Assembly: GCA_900754775.1 (NCBI GenBank)
Contig: CAAEDZ010000076.1
Coordinates: 1-6,294, forward strand
Direction of reading: 5' to 3'
Source: Clostridia bacterium
GTDB lineage: Bacteria > Bacillota_A > Clostridia > Christensenellales > Aristaeellaceae
Length of the DNA: 6,294 nucleotides
Position 1 is the first letter of the stretch, and the number at the start of each line of letters is the position of its first letter. Positions 4,990 through 6,294 of this stretch are shown here, in pieces. Position numbers and translations under genes: made by a program. The notes below the pieces were generated by a model that saw only the letters and a program-made list of their open reading frames with translations, ran no database searches and had not been told where the DNA came from.

Positions 4990-6294
4990 TCACTCCGCGC
5001 CAAACACGCGCTCCGCCGCGCGCACGGTGGCCATGGCGTCGCGGGCGTAGAAGTCGGCGCCGATCTGCATGGCGTAGTCCTCGGTAAGCACCGCTCCGCC
5101 GACGACGATCTTCACGTTTGCCTTCTCGCGCAGCAGGCGAATGGTCTTCTCCATGCTCTCCACGGTGGTGGTCATCAAAGCGCTCAGGCCCACCAGCGGC
5201 GCGCCGCTTTGCAAAGCGGCTTCCAGCACGGCTTCGGGCGGCACGTCCTTGCCCAGGTCCACGACCGTGTAGCCGTAGTTTTCCAACAGCGCGCGGGCGA
5301 TGTTCTTGCCGATGTCGTGGATGTCGCCCTGCACCGTGGCCACCACCACCGTGCCCTTGCCCGACTGTCCGCCCGCGGCGGCGATGCGTCCGCGCACGGC
5401 CTCGAACGCCGCGCCCGCGGCCTCGGCGCTCATCAAAAGCTGCGGCAGGAACACTGTCTTTTTCTCAAACCCTTCGCCGACCTCGTTGAGCGCGGGCACC
5501 AGCTCGCCCTCGACGATGTCCATGGGCGCGCGCGTTTTCAAAAGCTCCTCAGCGGCCACGCGCGCTTCCTCGCGCAGCCCGCGCAGCACTGCCTCGCGCA
5601 GCGTCAGATTCGCCGCCGCGGGCTTGACGGGCGCGGCCTCCGTCTCGGCAAAGCGGGCGATGTAGTTTCCGCAATCCGCGTCGTAGCCAAAGAGCACGCG
5701 GTGGCAGGCGGCGGCGTCCATCAGCCCCGCGTCGAGGGGGTTGACGATGCCGGCGCTCAGCCCGCGCGAAAGCGCCTCGGCAAAGAAGGCCGCGTTGAGC
5801 CGCGCGCGCGCAGGCAGGCCAAAGGAGACGTTGGAAACGCCCAGAGACGTGCGCAGCCCGCGCAGGGAAAGTTCGGAGAGCGCCTCCAGCGTTGCCAGCG
5901 CTCCGCCGCCGGTGGAAACGGACATGGCCAGGGGGTCGAAGATGAGCCGCTCCGGGCCGATGCCGTACTTTGCCGCTTCCGCGAGTATCTTTTCGGCCAC
6001 GGCCACGCGCCCGGCGGCGCTGTCCGGGATACCGTCGTCGTCCAGCGTCAGGGCGATGAGCGCCGCGCCGTACTTCTGCGCCACGGGGAACACCGCGTCC
6101 ATGGAGGCGCGCTTGCCGCTCACGGAGTTGATCAGCGGCCGCCCGTTGTAGAGCCGCGCCGCGCGCGCCATGGCCACGGGGTCGGCGGAGTCGATCTGCA
6201 AAGGCAGCGGCAACACCGCCTGCAATTCCGCCACCGCGCGGGGCAGCATGGCCTTTTCGTCGATGTCCGGCAGGCCCACGTTCACGTCCAGCAC
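4990..6294 (-). CDS. metH: Cobalamin-dependent methionine synthase, C-terminal part (pterin-binding and B12 domains)
   Basis: The frame runs off the right edge. The first visible codon, GTG at 6294, is an internal valine of the conserved LDVNVGLPDIDE motif, not a start. 434 residues are visible. Residues 1 to about 215 are the DHPS-like methyltetrahydrofolate-binding barrel: DVNVG at the start, NSVSGKR (56-62), LIFDPLAMSVSTG (117-129), GVSNVSFGLP (152-161). Residues about 230-310 are the helical cobalamin cap. Residues about 314-432 are the B12-binding domain, with GDIHDIG (323-329) carrying the axial His326, then GLSALMTTT with Ser371, and VVGGAVLTE (397-405). The expected N-terminal homocysteine domain lies outside the window. 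The protein ends straight after the B12 domain, so the SAM-binding reactivation domain of E. coli MetH is absent, as in Thermotoga and many Clostridia. Another corrinoid methyltransferase is possible but less likely given the domain order. Confidence 0.88.
   Translation of the reverse strand: MLDVNVGLPDIDEKAMLPRAVAELQAVLPLPLQIDSADPVAMARAARLYNGRPLINSVSGKRASMDAVFPVAQKYGAALIALTLDDDGIPDSAAGRVAVAEKILAEAAKYGIGPERLIFDPLAMSVSTGGGALATLEALSELSLRGLRTSLGVSNVSFGLPARARLNAAFFAEALSRGLSAGIVNPLDAGLMDAAACHRVLFGYDADCGNYIARFAETEAAPVKPAAANLTLREAVLRGLREEARVAAEELLKTRAPMDIVEGELVPALNEVGEGFEKKTVFLPQLLMSAEAAGAAFEAVRGRIAAAGGQSGKGTVVVATVQGDIHDIGKNIARALLENYGYTVVDLGKDVPPEAVLEAALQSGAPLVGLSALMTTTVESMEKTIRLLREKANVKIVVGGAVLTEDYAMQIGADFYARDAMATVRAAERVFGAE

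Noticed and set aside
6292..6294. GTG as a start codon for the methionine synthase fragment
   Set aside because: It encodes an internal valine of the conserved folate-domain motif LDVNVG; the gene continues beyond the window.

Overview
The window comes from a GC-rich bacterial chromosome and looks like ordinary core-metabolism territory. A GC-rich member of the Bacillota (Clostridia-like, possibly gut-associated) fits best. The pointers are strong AGGAGG ribosome binding sites, a short Bacillus-type NagB, a PrsA/PpiC-like foldase, a methionine synthase that stops after its B12 domain, and a secreted protein joining an SH3b domain to a NADase-type glycan-binding-like domain. This placement is inference; there is no 16S or marker phylogeny here.

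Layout. Bases 1-387 hold the C-terminal part of a parvulin-type peptidyl-prolyl isomerase (+). It is followed after 16 nt by an intact aldo/keto reductase (404-1354, +), probably in the same transcript. A hairpin with A5 and T5 flanks (1405-1444) ends transcription from both sides. Next, nagA (1453-2598, -) and nagB (2831-3559, +) are divergent, with a 232-bp regulatory region between them. That region carries a good promoter for each gene, two related 15-bp dyads that could be operators, and a hairpin in each predicted mRNA leader. About 250 bp of mostly unassigned spacer follows nagB. A strong stable-RNA-type promoter then drives a single tRNA-Val(GAC) gene (3809-3885), closed by a classic terminator. 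A second large hairpin (3960-4008) ends the minus-strand unit that fills the rest of the window: a secreted SH3b protein (4015-4932) and, 57 nt upstream of it in transcription order, the C-terminal 434 residues of a cobalamin-dependent methionine synthase that runs off the right edge.

Function. NagA and NagB are consecutive steps: GlcNAc-6-phosphate is deacetylated to glucosamine-6-phosphate, which is deaminated and isomerised to fructose-6-phosphate plus ammonia. This feeds amino sugars from cell wall, mucin or chitin into glycolysis. No amino-sugar transporter or regulator gene is adjacent. The flanking genes belong to unrelated processes (protein folding, redox, one-carbon metabolism, cell surface). 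I see no mobile element, CRISPR array or clear novel system. The points most worth a second look are the paired dyads between nagA and nagB, the unexplained spacer before the tRNA, and the domain pairing of the secreted SH3b protein.
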